From: Sinorhizobium fredii
GTDB taxonomy: Bacteria > Pseudomonadota > Alphaproteobacteria > Rhizobiales > Rhizobiaceae
DNA length: 64,000 bases
Assembly: GCF_002944405.1 (NCBI RefSeq)
Contig: NZ_CP024307.1
Coordinates: 1,260,501 to 1,324,500, forward strand
Reading direction: 5' to 3'
This document shows positions 44,306 to 53,087 of the stretch, piece after piece; the stretch's first letter is position 1, and each line of letters starts with the position of its first letter. Below the pieces are notes generated by a model. That model was not told where the DNA came from. It searched no databases and worked only from the letters and a program-made list of their open reading frames with translations. Made by a program: the position numbers and the translations under genes.

Positions 44306-46093
44306 ATGCACCGTTACCGCAGCCACACCTGTGCCGCTCTCCGCAAGTCGGATGTCGGCTCCACCGTTCGCCTTTCCGGCTGGGTTCACCGCGTCCGCGA
44401 CCATGGCGGCGTGCTCTTCATCGACCTGCGCGACCATTATGGCGTCACCCAAGTCGTCGCCGATCCGGATTCGCCCGCCTTCAAGATGGCGGAAACCGTG
44501 CGCGGTGAATGGGTCATCCGCATCGACGGAACCGTGAAGGCGCGCACCGACGAGACCGTCAACAAGAACATGCCAACCGGCGAGATCGAGCTCTATGCCC
44601 GCGAGATCGAGGTGTTGTCGGCCGCCAAGGAGTTGCCGCTGCCGGTCTTCGGCGAGCCGGACTATCCGGAAGACGTGCGCCTCAAGTACCGCTTCCTCGA
44701 TCTGCGCCGCGAGACGCTGCACAAGAATATCATCAAGCGCACCGAGGTCATTGCCGCCATGCGCCGGGGAATGACCGACATCGGCTTCACCGAATATACG
44801 ACGCCGATCCTGACGGCTTCGTCGCCGGAGGGCGCGCGCGACTTCCTCGTGCCGAGCCGCATTCATCCCGGTACTTTCTACGCACTGCCGCAGGCGCCGC
44901 AGCAGTACAAGCAGCTCCTGATGGTTGCCGGCTTCGACCGCTATTTCCAGATCGCGCCGTGCTTCCGGGACGAGGACCCGCGTGCCGACCGGCTGCCGGG
45001 CGAATTCTACCAGCTCGACCTGGAGATGAGCTTCGTCGAGCAGGAAGACGTCTGGGACACGATGGAGCCGATGATCCGCGCGATCTTTTCGGATTTCGCC
45101 GGCGGCAAGCCCGTCACCGAAAAGTTCCAGCGCATTCCCTATGACACGGCGATCCGCAAATATGGATCCGACAAGCCGGATCTGCGCAACCCGATCGAGA
45201 TGCAGGACGTCACCCGGCATTTCGCCGGCTCCGGCTTCAAGGTCTTTGCCAACATGATTGCCTCCAACCCGAAGGTGGAAATCTGGGCTATTCCGGCCAA
45301 GACCGGCGGCAGCCGCGCCTTCTGCGACCGCATGAACGCCTGGGCCCAGAGCCAGGGCCAGCCCGGCCTCGGCTATATCTTCTGGCGCAAGGAAAGCGAG
45401 AAGCTCGAAGGGGCAGGCCCGCTCGCCAAGAACATCGGCGAGGAGCGCACCGATGCGATCCGCACGCAGCTCGGCCTCGAGGATGGCGACGCCTGCTTCT
45501 TCGTCGCCGGCGAGCCGGCCAAGTTCTACAAATTCGCCGGCGAAGCCCGCACCAAGGCCGGCGAGGAGCTGAACCTCGTCGATCGCGACCGCTTCGAACT
45601 GTGCTGGATCGTCGACTTCCCGTTCTATGAATGGAACGAGGACGAGAAGCGCGCCGACTTCGCCCATAACCCGTTCTCGATGCCGCAGGGCGGCCTCGAG
45701 GCGCTCTCGGGCGACGACCTGCTGTCGATCAAGGCATTCCAGTACGACATGGTCTGCAACGGCTTCGAAATCGCATCCGGCTCGATCCGTAACCAGTCGC
45801 CGGAGCTGATGGTCAAGGCCTTCGAGAATGTCGGCCTCAGTCAGGCGGATGTCGAAGCGCAGTTCGGCGGTCTCTACCGCGCCTTCCAATACGGCGCCCC
45901 GCCGCATGGTGGCATGGCCTTCGGCATCGACCGAATCGTCATGCTGCTGGTCGGAGCCAAGAACCTGCGCGAGATCTCGCTGTTCCCGATGAACCAACAG
46001 GCGGTCGATCTGTTGATGGGTGCGCCGTCGCCGGCAACGCCGGCGCAGCTGCGCGAACTGGCGATCCGGCCGATCCCGCAGAAAAAGGACTGA
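44306..46093 (+). CDS. aspS: Aspartyl-tRNA synthetase
   Basis: This 595-residue class IIb synthetase has the bacterial layout: an OB-fold anticodon-binding domain ([26 protein letters not shown], about 22-48), a catalytic core with the motif 2 region [10 protein letters not shown] (about 220) and QLDLEMSFV, an inserted GAD domain (about 290-420), and motif 3 [16 protein letters not shown] (about 534-549). Alphaproteobacterial AspRS is often non-discriminating, supplying Asp-tRNAAsn to GatCAB; that cannot be read directly here. ATG 44306 starts the conserved MHRYRSH. A strong terminator follows. Confidence 0.97.
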   Translation: MHRYRSHTCAALRKSDVGSTVRLSGWVHRVRDHGGVLFIDLRDHYGVTQVVADPDSPAFKMAETVRGEWVIRIDGTVKARTDETVNKNMPTGEIELYAREIEVLSAAKELPLPVFGEPDYPEDVRLKYRFLDLRRETLHKNIIKRTEVIAAMRRGMTDIGFTEYTTPILTASSPEGARDFLVPSRIHPGTFYALPQAPQQYKQLLMVAGFDRYFQIAPCFRDEDPRADRLPGEFYQLDLEMSFVEQEDVWDTMEPMIRAIFSDFAGGKPVTEKFQRIPYDTAIRKYGSDKPDLRNPIEMQDVTRHFAGSGFKVFANMIASNPKVEIWAIPAKTGGSRAFCDRMNAWAQSQGQPGLGYIFWRKESEKLEGAGPLAKNIGEERTDAIRTQLGLEDGDACFFVAGEPAKFYKFAGEARTKAGEELNLVDRDRFELCWIVDFPFYEWNEDEKRADFAHNPFSMPQGGLEALSGDDLLSIKAFQYDMVCNGFEIASGSIRNQSPELMVKAFENVGLSQADVEAQFGGLYRAFQYGAPPHGGMAFGIDRIVMLLVGAKNLREISLFPMNQQAVDLLMGAPSPATPAQLRELAIRPIPQKKD

Positions 46094-46115
46094 GCTCCAG
46101 AAGAAGCGAAGTAAG

Positions 46116-46142
46116 CCCGGCGAGACGACTCGCCGGGTTTTT
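46116..46142 (+). terminator. Rho-independent terminator of aspS
   Basis: CCCGGCGA (46116-46123) pairs with TCGCCGGG (46130-46137) around GACGAC, followed by five T residues to 46142. Confidence 0.93.
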
Positions 46143-46218
46143 CTTTGGGAAACTACGCCGTCCGGCCGCTCGCCTTGACAGGGATTCTCTTGAGGCGTTC
46201 CCTTATGCCGCTGCTCAC

Positions 46219-46323
46219 CACAGCGCCGCGCGTTTTACGAGACGCGCAAAGGTCGCTGTAGTACTTTGAATCTGCATATCTTCGTCCCTAAATCGAGGTC
46301 GATTTAAGGAGACATGCAGTAGC
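46219..46323 (-). repeat. RIME-like intergenic repeat, copy C
   Basis: Read on the minus strand, this gives CTACTGCATGTCTCCTTAAATC, a palindromic partner GATTTAGGGAC, ATATGCAGATTCAAAG, then CTACAGCGACC and a GCGCGTC/GACGCGC-type stem ending GCGCTGT. It is close to copies A and B but inverted. It lies directly upstream of the broken rhodanese gene; its end is about 20 bp from that start codon. Confidence 0.8.
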
Positions 46324-46343
46324 AGCGCGTCAATGGGAGAAGA

Positions 46344-46726
46344 ATGATGGCAAGGAATGTCAAGGATCTGCTGGCGGAAGCAAATAGTGCAGTCCCGAAA
46401 TTGTCTCCCGCCGAAGCCGCCGCGAAGATGCGCGCCGGTGATGTGCTCATCGTGGACGTCCGTGATCCGACGGAAGTCCAGCAGACCGGCAGGATCAAGG
46501 AGCGTTGAACGTCTCGCGCGGCATGCTGGAGTTTCGCGCAGATCCGGAGAGCCAATACCACAACCCGGCCTTTCAGAAGGACAAGACCGTCCTTCTGCAT
46601 TGCGCTTCCGGCGGCCGGTCCGCACTCGCGGGCAAGACACTTCAGGAGATGGGATATACGGCGGTTTTCAACATCGGCGGCTTCAAGGAACTGGCCGACG
46701 CCGGTATCGATACGGAACCCGCGTGA
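46344..46726 (+). pseudogene. Rhodanese-domain protein gene with a one-base frameshift
   Basis: Codons from ATG 46344 read a rhodanese N-terminal half (KLSPAEAAAKMRAGDVLIVDVRDPTEVQQTGRIK) and then stop at TGA 46506-46508. From about 46499 the next frame continues the domain (NVSRGMLEFRADP, then the active-site loop LLHCASGGRSALAGKTL with the catalytic Cys) to the stop at 46724-46726. Adding one G in the AAGGAG at 46497-46502 restores one frame of about 127 codons reading IKGALNVSRG. GGGAGA upstream is a good ribosome-binding site. A sequencing error is the main alternative to a true pseudogene. Confidence 0.85.
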
Positions 46727-46780
46727 CCGTGAGGTCCTTGTCGAGCCTTGGCCATTCCGGCCGCAATCGCGGCCGATGAA

Positions 46781-46844
46781 CATGCAACAGATCAGAGCGG
46801 GATGAGGCGGAAAGAGTTCCCCATCCCGCTCCGGCTGTTGCATG
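46781..46844. repeat. Large nested inverted repeat
   Basis: Outer arms CATGCAACAG (46781-46790) and CTGTTGCATG (46835-46844) and inner arms GAGCGGGATG (46795-46804) and CATCCCGCTC (46822-46831) are both perfect 10-bp pairs. They form a long hairpin of about 64 bases with a 17-base loop. The element is then followed by text resembling the central part of the RIME-like repeats (ACAAAGGACAACGCATGCAG). Confidence 0.8.
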
Positions 46845-46861
46845 GTTCCCCCGATCAGGAC

Positions 46862-46939
46862 CGACAAAGGACAACGCATGCAGCAGCTCAAGATGCCATA
46901 GCGACCGTCCGAGGCGCCCGCGTTGCGGGCAACGCGCCT
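46862..46939. repeat. Divergent RIME-like segment with terminal hairpin at the end of the ABC operon
   Basis: ACAAAGGACAACGCATGCAGCAGCTCAAG-type text followed by ATAGCGACCGTCC parallels the middle of copies A-C at lower identity. It ends in a stem, GCGTTGC/GCAACGC (46920-46935) flanked by GAGGC and GCCTC. The last two bases overlap the stop codon of the binding-protein gene (46939-46941), so the hairpin would form at the 3' end of that operon's transcript and may terminate or protect it. Confidence 0.55.
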
Positions 46940-48264
46940 CAGATATTCGCGAGCAACTCGTTGATGCGGGACTCCATGTCTGCCAGAGCGGCGTCGATCT
47001 CCTTCTGGCCGGTGATCGCCGCATTCATTTCCTGGCCGATGATGTCCTGAATCGCGAACTGGCGCTGCACGGTCGACGGCAGCGGCGTGCCGAGTGTTGC
47101 GATCGGCGCGATCGTATCGCGATGCGGCAGCTTCTTGAATGCGTCCGACTCAAGCACGGCCTTTACCGCCGGAAGGTGGCCGGTGCGCGACCATTCGTAG
47201 TCATTGTCGTTGAAGAACTTCAGGAACTTGCCGATCGCCGCCTCTTCCTCCGGCGTGCGGTCCTTCTGCGAAACGGCCCAGCTGTGGCCGTCGGCATATT
47301 GGGCCTTTTTGCCCGAGAAAAGCTGAGGATAGGGGTAGACCGCGTAGCCGCCGGCGTTGAGCGCGGTGCCGGATGTTTCCGAGGAGGCGGTATAGTCGCC
47401 GATCACCCACGTTCCATTCAAATGCACGCCGCCTTCTCCTGCGAGAAAGGCATTGATGCTGGCGGCGTAGTCCAGGTCTTTCGTGGTGTCGTCGTTGTCG
47501 TAGATCGCCTTGTACATCTCGAGGACCTTCCTGGCCTCGGGCGTGTTCATCTTGACCTGCTTGGGATCGGCGAAGAAATCGGAATCCTGCTGGAAAAGAT
47601 AGGTGTAGAGGTTGCGCGTGTAGAGCGCGACTTCGTTCGCGAGATTTTGGACGAAATAGGGTTTGCCGGTCTTTTCCTTGAACTGCTTGGCCTGTGCCAT
47701 GAGTTCGTCGACGCTCGCCGGCAGCTTCGGCGTGCCGTCGGCATTGACGAGGCCGGCCTTCTTAAAGAGGTCCAGGCTGATGTGGAACAGCATCGTCCAG
47801 TTGTCGATCGGCAAGCCATAGATCTTGCCGTCCTTGGTGACGCCGCTGAGGCTCGCGTCGGTGAAGTCCGAGGGAGAGACGCCAACGGTTTTCAGGAGAT
47901 CGTCAAGCGGCATCAACAGGCCTTTGGACTGGTAGTCGCCGAGCACGGAGTGGTGGACGGTGACGATGTCCGGCGGGTCGCCGGCCGCAAACTGCGCCGT
48001 CAGCTGGTCGTAGCCCGGCCATTCGACGGTGGTCACGGTCACATGCACATCCGGGTTGTCGGCGTTGAACTTGTTGATCAGCGAGGTGATGATGCCGCAT
48101 TCCCCGACGGCCTTGCTGACGTCGGTATTGGTGCCGAACTCCGCGTCACAGGCGCCGAAGAAGCGCTGCACGGTAAGTTCGGTTGCCGCCAGGGCAGGCG
48201 TGGCGACGGCGAGCGCGAGCGCCGAGGCGGCCGCCAGCATGTACTTCCTCAGGCTATGCGTCAT
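46939..48264 (-). CDS. ABC transporter sugar-binding protein
   Basis: This 441-residue periplasmic solute-binding protein of the CUT1 (family 1) type has a signal peptide cleaved after ALA at about residue 26. It shows the NPDVHVTVTTVEWPGYDQL and FAAGDPPDIVTVHHS segments (about 70-107), GKIYGLPIDNWTMLFHIS (about 150), and AFLAGEGGVHLNGTWVIGDY (about 274-293), a common CUT1 hinge text. It is the last gene of the importer cluster, 80 bp below the MalG-like gene. The GH51 gene nearby suggests arabino-oligosaccharides as ligand, an inference. Confidence 0.92.
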   Translation of the reverse strand: MTHSLRKYMLAAASALALAVATPALAATELTVQRFFGACDAEFGTNTDVSKAVGECGIITSLINKFNADNPDVHVTVTTVEWPGYDQLTAQFAAGDPPDIVTVHHSVLGDYQSKGLLMPLDDLLKTVGVSPSDFTDASLSGVTKDGKIYGLPIDNWTMLFHISLDLFKKAGLVNADGTPKLPASVDELMAQAKQFKEKTGKPYFVQNLANEVALYTRNLYTYLFQQDSDFFADPKQVKMNTPEARKVLEMYKAIYDNDDTTKDLDYAASINAFLAGEGGVHLNGTWVIGDYTASSETSGTALNAGGYAVYPYPQLFSGKKAQYADGHSWAVSQKDRTPEEEAAIGKFLKFFNDNDYEWSRTGHLPAVKAVLESDAFKKLPHRDTIAPIATLGTPLPSTVQRQFAIQDIIGQEMNAAITGQKEIDAALADMESRINELLANI

Positions 48265-48344
48265 GTTATCTCCTCCTCATGGGGCCTCGCCCCTGGCTTG
48301 GCTCCCCTCCCAGAGAGCCGATTGCGACACTATGGGTGGTGGCT

Positions 48345-49196
48345 TCAGCGCACGGCGGCGCCGGAGACGGCCGTCACGATGTATTTCTGGAAAAACAGGT
48401 AGAGAACAAGGATCGGTGCTCCTGCAAAGACCGCCTGCGACATTAGAAATCCGAGGCCTTCCGACTGTGCGAAGTTCGTCTGCGTCGAAGCGATCCCGAT
48501 CGTCAGCGTGTACATCTCCTTCTTGGTGCCGGAGATCAGCGGCCAGAAATAGTCGTTCCAGGACGACAGGAAGGTGAAGATGCCGAGGGTTGCCTGTGCC
48601 GGGATCGTCAGCGGCAAGAGCACCTTCCAGAAGATTTTGAAGCGGCTGGCATTGTCTAGCAGTGCCGCCTCGTCAAGCTCCTTCGGAATGGCGCGGAAAT
48701 ATTGCGTCATCAGGAACACGCCGAAGGGAGCGGCCAGGCCCGGCAGGATCAGCCCGTGATAGGTGTTGTGGAATTTCAGCCAGCTGAAGAGCTGATGCCG
48801 GGCGATCAGCACCGCCTGTTCCGGAACGGCAAGGCCGAGCAGCACGATGATGAACAGCGCATTGCGGAACGGGAAATTCAGCCGCGCAAAGCCGTAGCCG
48901 GCGAGCGACGACAGAACCAGTGTCATGACGGTGAGGCCGCCCGACACGATCACGCTGTTCAGGATCCAGCGGAAGACCGAGGACGTCGCCAGGATGTTGA
49001 TGTAGTTGTGGATCGTATAGGGAGCATGGAAGACGGAATTCATGTCCGTCATCAGTTCCTTGTTGTCCTTGAGCGACAGCGCTATGACCCAGGCGATCGG
49101 TGCCATCATGACCAGCGCGAGAACGATCACCAGGACGAGAATGATGCGGTCGCCGGTCGAGCGGCCGACGATCCGGTCCGAAGACATGGAGCTCAT
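48345..49196 (-). CDS. CUT1 sugar ABC transporter permease (MalG-like)
   Basis: This 283-residue inner-membrane permease has six helices. The cytoplasmic EAA loop reads EAALLDNASRFKIFWKVLLPLTIP (about 189-212), the site that docks on the ATPase. RLNFPFRNALFIIVLLGLAVPEQAVLI lies in the middle. The start ATG at 49196 overlaps the upstream permease stop as ATGA and has GAGGAAGG ahead. A second ATG at 49187 is less likely. Confidence 0.93.
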   Translation of the reverse strand: MSSMSSDRIVGRSTGDRIILVLVIVLALVMMAPIAWVIALSLKDNKELMTDMNSVFHAPYTIHNYINILATSSVFRWILNSVIVSGGLTVMTLVLSSLAGYGFARLNFPFRNALFIIVLLGLAVPEQAVLIARHQLFSWLKFHNTYHGLILPGLAAPFGVFLMTQYFRAIPKELDEAALLDNASRFKIFWKVLLPLTIPAQATLGIFTFLSSWNDYFWPLISGTKKEMYTLTIGIASTQTNFAQSEGLGFLMSQAVFAGAPILVLYLFFQKYIVTAVSGAAVR

Positions 49197-50128
49197 CCTT
49201 CCTCTCCTCTGCGGCGAGAGATGAAATACTGCGCCATGGCGGCGATCATGATCAGGATAAAGAGAATTTCGGACGCCGCGGCGCCGAGGCCGAGGTCCCA
49301 CTTGGTGAAGGCGGCCTCGTAGATGTAGAGCACGATCGGCTTCGAGACGTTGTTCGGGCCGCCCTGCGTCATCAGCCGCGCCTGTCCGAAAAGCTGGAAC
49401 TGCAGGACGATCTCGATGATGATCACGAGAATGAAGGTGCGCCGGATCGAGGGGAGGGTGATGTGCCAGAGGGTTCGCCACCGGCTCGCATTGTCGAGCG
49501 CCGCAGCCTCGTAGATTTCCTGCGGCACCTGTTGCAGGGCCGATAGAAAGAGCATCATCGGCAGCCCGATGCACCACCAGATGGTCGCAATCGCAATTCC
49601 GATCATGGTGAGCTTCGGGTCGGACAGGAAGGCGGGCGCTGTCGCTCCGAACCAGCCGTAGATGGTCGCGAGCAGGCCGAAATTGCCGATGAAGACGATG
49701 CGCCAGATGAGCGTCACGATCGTCACGGAGAGGACCGACGACGAGAAGTAGACGGCGCGGAGCGCGGCCGCAGACTTTGTCTTGCGATTAAGGGCGAGTG
49801 CCAGCAGAAGGCCGATGAGGGCGAGGGCAGGGACGGTCAGGAAAACGAAGTAGAAGGTGTTGCCGACCGACTGGATGAAGATCTTGTCCCGGAAGAGCCG
49901 AAGGTAATTGTCGAGACCGACGAACCGCCCGACTCCGAAGGCATCTGCCTTGTGAAGACTGAGCCATACGCTCCAGAAGAGCGGCACGAGAAGAAGCGTC
50001 ACGAAGAAGAACAGATAGGGCGCGACGAAAGCCGCGTTGCGCCAGAGCGGGGCATTGATGTTCTGCACCGCCTGCCGGGCTGCCGCCTTGGCGGCCGACG
50101 CGCTGCCGGGAAGTGTCGCCTCAGCCAT
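49193..50128 (-). CDS. CUT1 sugar ABC transporter permease (MalF/UgpA-like)
   Basis: This 311-residue inner-membrane permease has six helices after a roughly 30-residue cytoplasmic N terminus. The EAA loop is EAAALDNASRWRTLWHITLPSIRRT (about 213-237). LFFFVTLLLVPLFWSVWLSLHKAD is the first helix. The ATG at 50128 overlaps the end of the ATPase gene by 8 bp. It pairs with the MalG-like product to form the transmembrane channel. Confidence 0.93.
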   Translation of the reverse strand: MAEATLPGSASAAKAAARQAVQNINAPLWRNAAFVAPYLFFFVTLLLVPLFWSVWLSLHKADAFGVGRFVGLDNYLRLFRDKIFIQSVGNTFYFVFLTVPALALIGLLLALALNRKTKSAAALRAVYFSSSVLSVTIVTLIWRIVFIGNFGLLATIYGWFGATAPAFLSDPKLTMIGIAIATIWWCIGLPMMLFLSALQQVPQEIYEAAALDNASRWRTLWHITLPSIRRTFILVIIIEIVLQFQLFGQARLMTQGGPNNVSKPIVLYIYEAAFTKWDLGLGAAASEILFILIMIAAMAQYFISRRRGEEG

Positions 50129-51221
50129 GGCCGACGCCCTCGTTGTGCCGAGCCCGGCCTTCGGCGTCGAAGAGGTGCGAGCGGGCGCCATCGAGGGCTA
50201 GGGCGACCTCGTCGCCGATCGCGACGCGGCTGTTGCCGGCATCCTCGGCGATGATGAGGCTTCCCTCCTTAAGGCGCGTATACAGAAGGGTGCGGTCACC
50301 GAGACGCTCGATCACCTCGACCTTTCCCGTCGTCGTCGCGGCGGTTCCGTTGGAGAGTTTGACGGCCTCGGCGCGGATGCCGAGCGAATGCTCGCCGCCA
50401 TTGATGCCGTCGAGACGGATCGCCGTCTGCAGCTCGGTGCCGTCCGGCAGCCTTGCGCGGGCGAAGCCGTTCTCGCCCGACAGGCCGACCGGCAGAAAAT
50501 TCATCGTCGGCGAACCGACGAAGGTGGCGACGAAGCGGCTTGCCGGCCGCGAGTAGATCTCCATCGGCGTGCCGATCTGCTCGATCTTCCGGTTGTTCAT
50601 CACGACGATGCGATCGGCGAGCGTCATCGCCTCGATCTGGTCGTGCGTGACGAAGATCATCGTCGATCTGACCCGGTTGCGAAGCTGGGCAAGCTCGACA
50701 CGGGTGCGCACGCGCAGCGCCGCATCGAGGTTCGACAGCGGCTCGTCGAACAGGAACGCCTTCGGCTCCTTGACGATGGCGCGCCCGATCGCGACGCGCT
50801 GGCGCTGACCGCCGGAAAGCTGGCCGGGCTTGCGGTCGAGGAGATGGCCGATTTCGAGCATGCGCGCGGCTTCTGCGACGCGGGCGGAAATGACGGCGGC
50901 CGGCAGGCCTATGTTGCGCAGCCCGAAGGCCATGTTGTCGGCCACCGTCATGTGCGGATAAAGCGCATAGCTCTGGAAGACCATGGCGATGTCGCGCTGG
51001 CCCGGCGGCAGGTTGTCGATGCGCTCGCCGTTGATCGAGATCGTACCGTCATCGACGCTTTCGAGCCCGGCGATCATCCGCAGAAGCGTTGACTTGCCGC
51101 AGCCCGAAGGGCCGAGGAAGACCATGAACTCGTTGGCCTTGATCGTCAGCGACAGTCCGTCGAGCACGGTCAGCGAGCCGTAGCGTTTGCTGACATTCTG
51201 GATTTCGATATGGGCGGTCAT
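50121..51221 (-). CDS. CUT1 sugar ABC transporter ATPase (UgpC/MsmX type)
   Basis: This 366-residue ATPase has Walker A GPSGCGKST (37-45), the Q-loop VFQSYALYPH (81-90), the signature LSGGQ (135-139), Walker B and D-loop AFLFDEPLSNLD (about 154-165) and the H-loop TMIFVTHDQIEAM. A C-terminal TOBE/OB domain (about 235-365) is typical of ATPases that serve carbohydrate importers. It is the first gene of the importer run, unlike the usual binding-protein-first order. A palindrome and a TTGACA lie in the 247-bp gap upstream. Confidence 0.94.
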   Translation of the reverse strand: MTAHIEIQNVSKRYGSLTVLDGLSLTIKANEFMVFLGPSGCGKSTLLRMIAGLESVDDGTISINGERIDNLPPGQRDIAMVFQSYALYPHMTVADNMAFGLRNIGLPAAVISARVAEAARMLEIGHLLDRKPGQLSGGQRQRVAIGRAIVKEPKAFLFDEPLSNLDAALRVRTRVELAQLRNRVRSTMIFVTHDQIEAMTLADRIVVMNNRKIEQIGTPMEIYSRPASRFVATFVGSPTMNFLPVGLSGENGFARARLPDGTELQTAIRLDGINGGEHSLGIRAEAVKLSNGTAATTTGKVEVIERLGDRTLLYTRLKEGSLIIAEDAGNSRVAIGDEVALALDGARSHLFDAEGRARHNEGVGHG

Positions 51222-51422
51222 CCGGCGGCTCCGGGCCCGGTTTCAGAACCGCAAACGCGGAGTGCGACGCTCGGCCGGCCTCCTGCAAAACGGCGCTTTT
51301 TCCCCCCGGGCAGCGAGGTCAGATTGACCAACGATAGTGCCAAAACAGAAGCTCTTGCTCCCATCTCTTCCTCCCAGCGGCACGTCGAAGCGGTGTCGCG
51401 ACGTTAAGGTATACAATTCTTC

Positions 51423-51452
51423 TGTCAATATATTTTCGATATGTATCGAAAA
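51423..51452 (-). promoter_or_regulatory. Palindromic operator-like site next to a TTGACA promoter element
   Basis: TTTTCGATATGTATCGAAAA (51433-51452) is a 9-bp inverted repeat with a 2-base centre. On the minus strand TTGACA follows at 51428-51423, four bases downstream, in the correct orientation to start the ABC importer operon at 51221. A plausible binding site for the neighbouring ArsR-type or another regulator; no binding evidence exists here. Confidence 0.55.
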
Positions 51453-51468
51453 ATGTGATTTAGTCTGC

Positions 51469-52980
51469 TTACGATTTCAGCCGGATCATCCGGTACGACA
51501 GCGGCGCAATCCTCGCCCAGAGCTTTCCATCGGCAGAGGTGGCGCCTTCTCCTTTTTTCGGCACCACATTGGCGGGCTGCTCGGCGGTATTGGTGATGTT
51601 GATGTCGGAATGGGCGAGCACTTGGTCGTCGATGATCTTCATTGTCCCGAACTCGAGGAGGCTGACGTCGAGGTCGATCGCTTCGCTGTCATTCCGGTTG
51701 ACGATGAAGAACGTCACGGCGTTTCTGTGTGCATCGTGCACGGCGGAAATATCGAGATAAGGCACCTCGCCAAGGCCATCGACGCTGTAGGCGGGGCTGT
51801 CGACCAGCAGCTTGAGCGCCGTTCCGCGGCCATAGATCGAAGCGAAATAATAGGGATAAAAGATCGTCTGGCGCCAGGCAGGGCCGCCCGGCACCGTCAT
51901 GATCGGGGCGATGACGTTGACGAGCTGCGCCATGCAGGCGATCTTCACCACGTCGGCGCGGTTGATGAAGGTATTGAGGATGCAGCCGACCTGGAGCACG
52001 TCCCCGAAATTATAGTCGTCCTCCAGCAGCGCCGGCGCATGCGGCCAGCCATGGGCGCCCGCAAGGGTCGCCTTGTCGCGCTCCTTGGAGTGGTACCAGA
52101 CGTTCCACTCGTCGAAGGAAATGTAGACCTCCTTGGTCGAGCGCTTCTTCGCTTTGATGTAGGAGATCACGCCGGCCACCGTGCCGATATAGTTGTCGAG
52201 CTCGATGCTGCGCGCGAGATAATTGGCGGTGTTCTTGGCGCGGTTCTCGAAATACATGTGCAACGATATGAAATCGATCTCGTTATAGGTGTGGTCGAGG
52301 ACGGTCGCCTCCCATTCGGGGTAGGTGGGCATATGCGCGTTGGAGGAGCCGCAGACGACGAGCTCGAGCGAGTTGTCGAAGGCGCGCATCGCTTTGGCGG
52401 TCTCGTGCGCCAGCCTGCCATATTCGTCGGCCGTCTTGTGGCCGATCTGCCAGGGGCCGTCCATCTCGTTGCCGAGGCACCAGAGCTTGACATCCCAGGG
52501 CTCTTCGCGGCCATTGGCGCGGCGCTTGTCGCTCCATTCGCTGCCGCCCGGGTGGTTGACGTATTCGAGGAAGTTGCGGGCCTCGTCGAGGCCGCGCGAG
52601 CCAAGATTGACGGCGAGCATCATCTGAGTATCGGCGGCCGCGCACCATTCGGCGAATTCATGGATGCCGACCTGGTTGCTTTCCGAGGTGTGCCAGGCGA
52701 GATCGAGGCGAGTCGGGCGGCTCTCCTTCGGGCCGATGCCATCTTCCCAGTTATAGGCGGAAACGAAGTTGCCGCCCGGATAGCGCACGATCGGCACATT
52801 GAGTTCCCTGACGAGTTCGATCACGTCCCGGCGCATGCCGTTTTCGTCGGCAGTCGGATGATCGGGTTCGTAGATGCCGGTATAGACGGCGCGGCCGAGG
52901 TGCTCGATGAAGGACCCGTAGAGACGCGGATCGATGTCCGAGATCGTGAACTTGCTGTGCACCGTTACCGCGGCCTTCAT
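51469..52980 (-). CDS. Alpha-L-arabinofuranosidase, glycoside hydrolase family 51
   Basis: This 503-residue GH51 enzyme releases non-reducing arabinofuranose. The catalytic acid/base is Glu172 in CLGNEMDGPWQ and the nucleophile Glu291 in ISFDEWNVWY. RYPGGNF (66-72) and LYGSFIEHLGRAVYTGIY (20-37) are conserved subsite segments, and a C-terminal beta-sandwich (about 380-503) follows. No signal peptide, so it acts on imported oligosaccharides in the cytoplasm. ATG 52980 follows GAGGAA; an in-frame GTG at 52992 is possible. It lies between the regulator and the importer on the same strand. Confidence 0.95.
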   Translation of the reverse strand: MKAAVTVHSKFTISDIDPRLYGSFIEHLGRAVYTGIYEPDHPTADENGMRRDVIELVRELNVPIVRYPGGNFVSAYNWEDGIGPKESRPTRLDLAWHTSESNQVGIHEFAEWCAAADTQMMLAVNLGSRGLDEARNFLEYVNHPGGSEWSDKRRANGREEPWDVKLWCLGNEMDGPWQIGHKTADEYGRLAHETAKAMRAFDNSLELVVCGSSNAHMPTYPEWEATVLDHTYNEIDFISLHMYFENRAKNTANYLARSIELDNYIGTVAGVISYIKAKKRSTKEVYISFDEWNVWYHSKERDKATLAGAHGWPHAPALLEDDYNFGDVLQVGCILNTFINRADVVKIACMAQLVNVIAPIMTVPGGPAWRQTIFYPYYFASIYGRGTALKLLVDSPAYSVDGLGEVPYLDISAVHDAHRNAVTFFIVNRNDSEAIDLDVSLLEFGTMKIIDDQVLAHSDINITNTAEQPANVVPKKGEGATSADGKLWARIAPLSYRMIRLKS

Positions 52981-53087
52981 GGCTTCCTCCACTAAATCCT
53001 GATTTATGATTTATATCAGAAATTGGGATGAGTAAAACGGAAGCGAGGCCGGAGGTCAAGTAGTGAGATTCTGTAGGCAGGGCGGGC

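Noticed and set aside
44027..45997. 656-codon leftward frame opposite aspS
   Set aside because: Shadow of aspS; no recognisable domain and it would overlap the whole synthetase.
46505..46726. Separate 73-codon single-domain rhodanese
   Set aside because: Its start is a TTG without its own ribosome-binding site, and it lacks the N-terminal half of the fold that lies in the preceding frame; a frameshifted single gene explains both parts.
51337..52995. 552-codon rightward frame opposite the GH51 gene
   Set aside because: Shadow of a gene with intact catalytic residues; translation has no family features.
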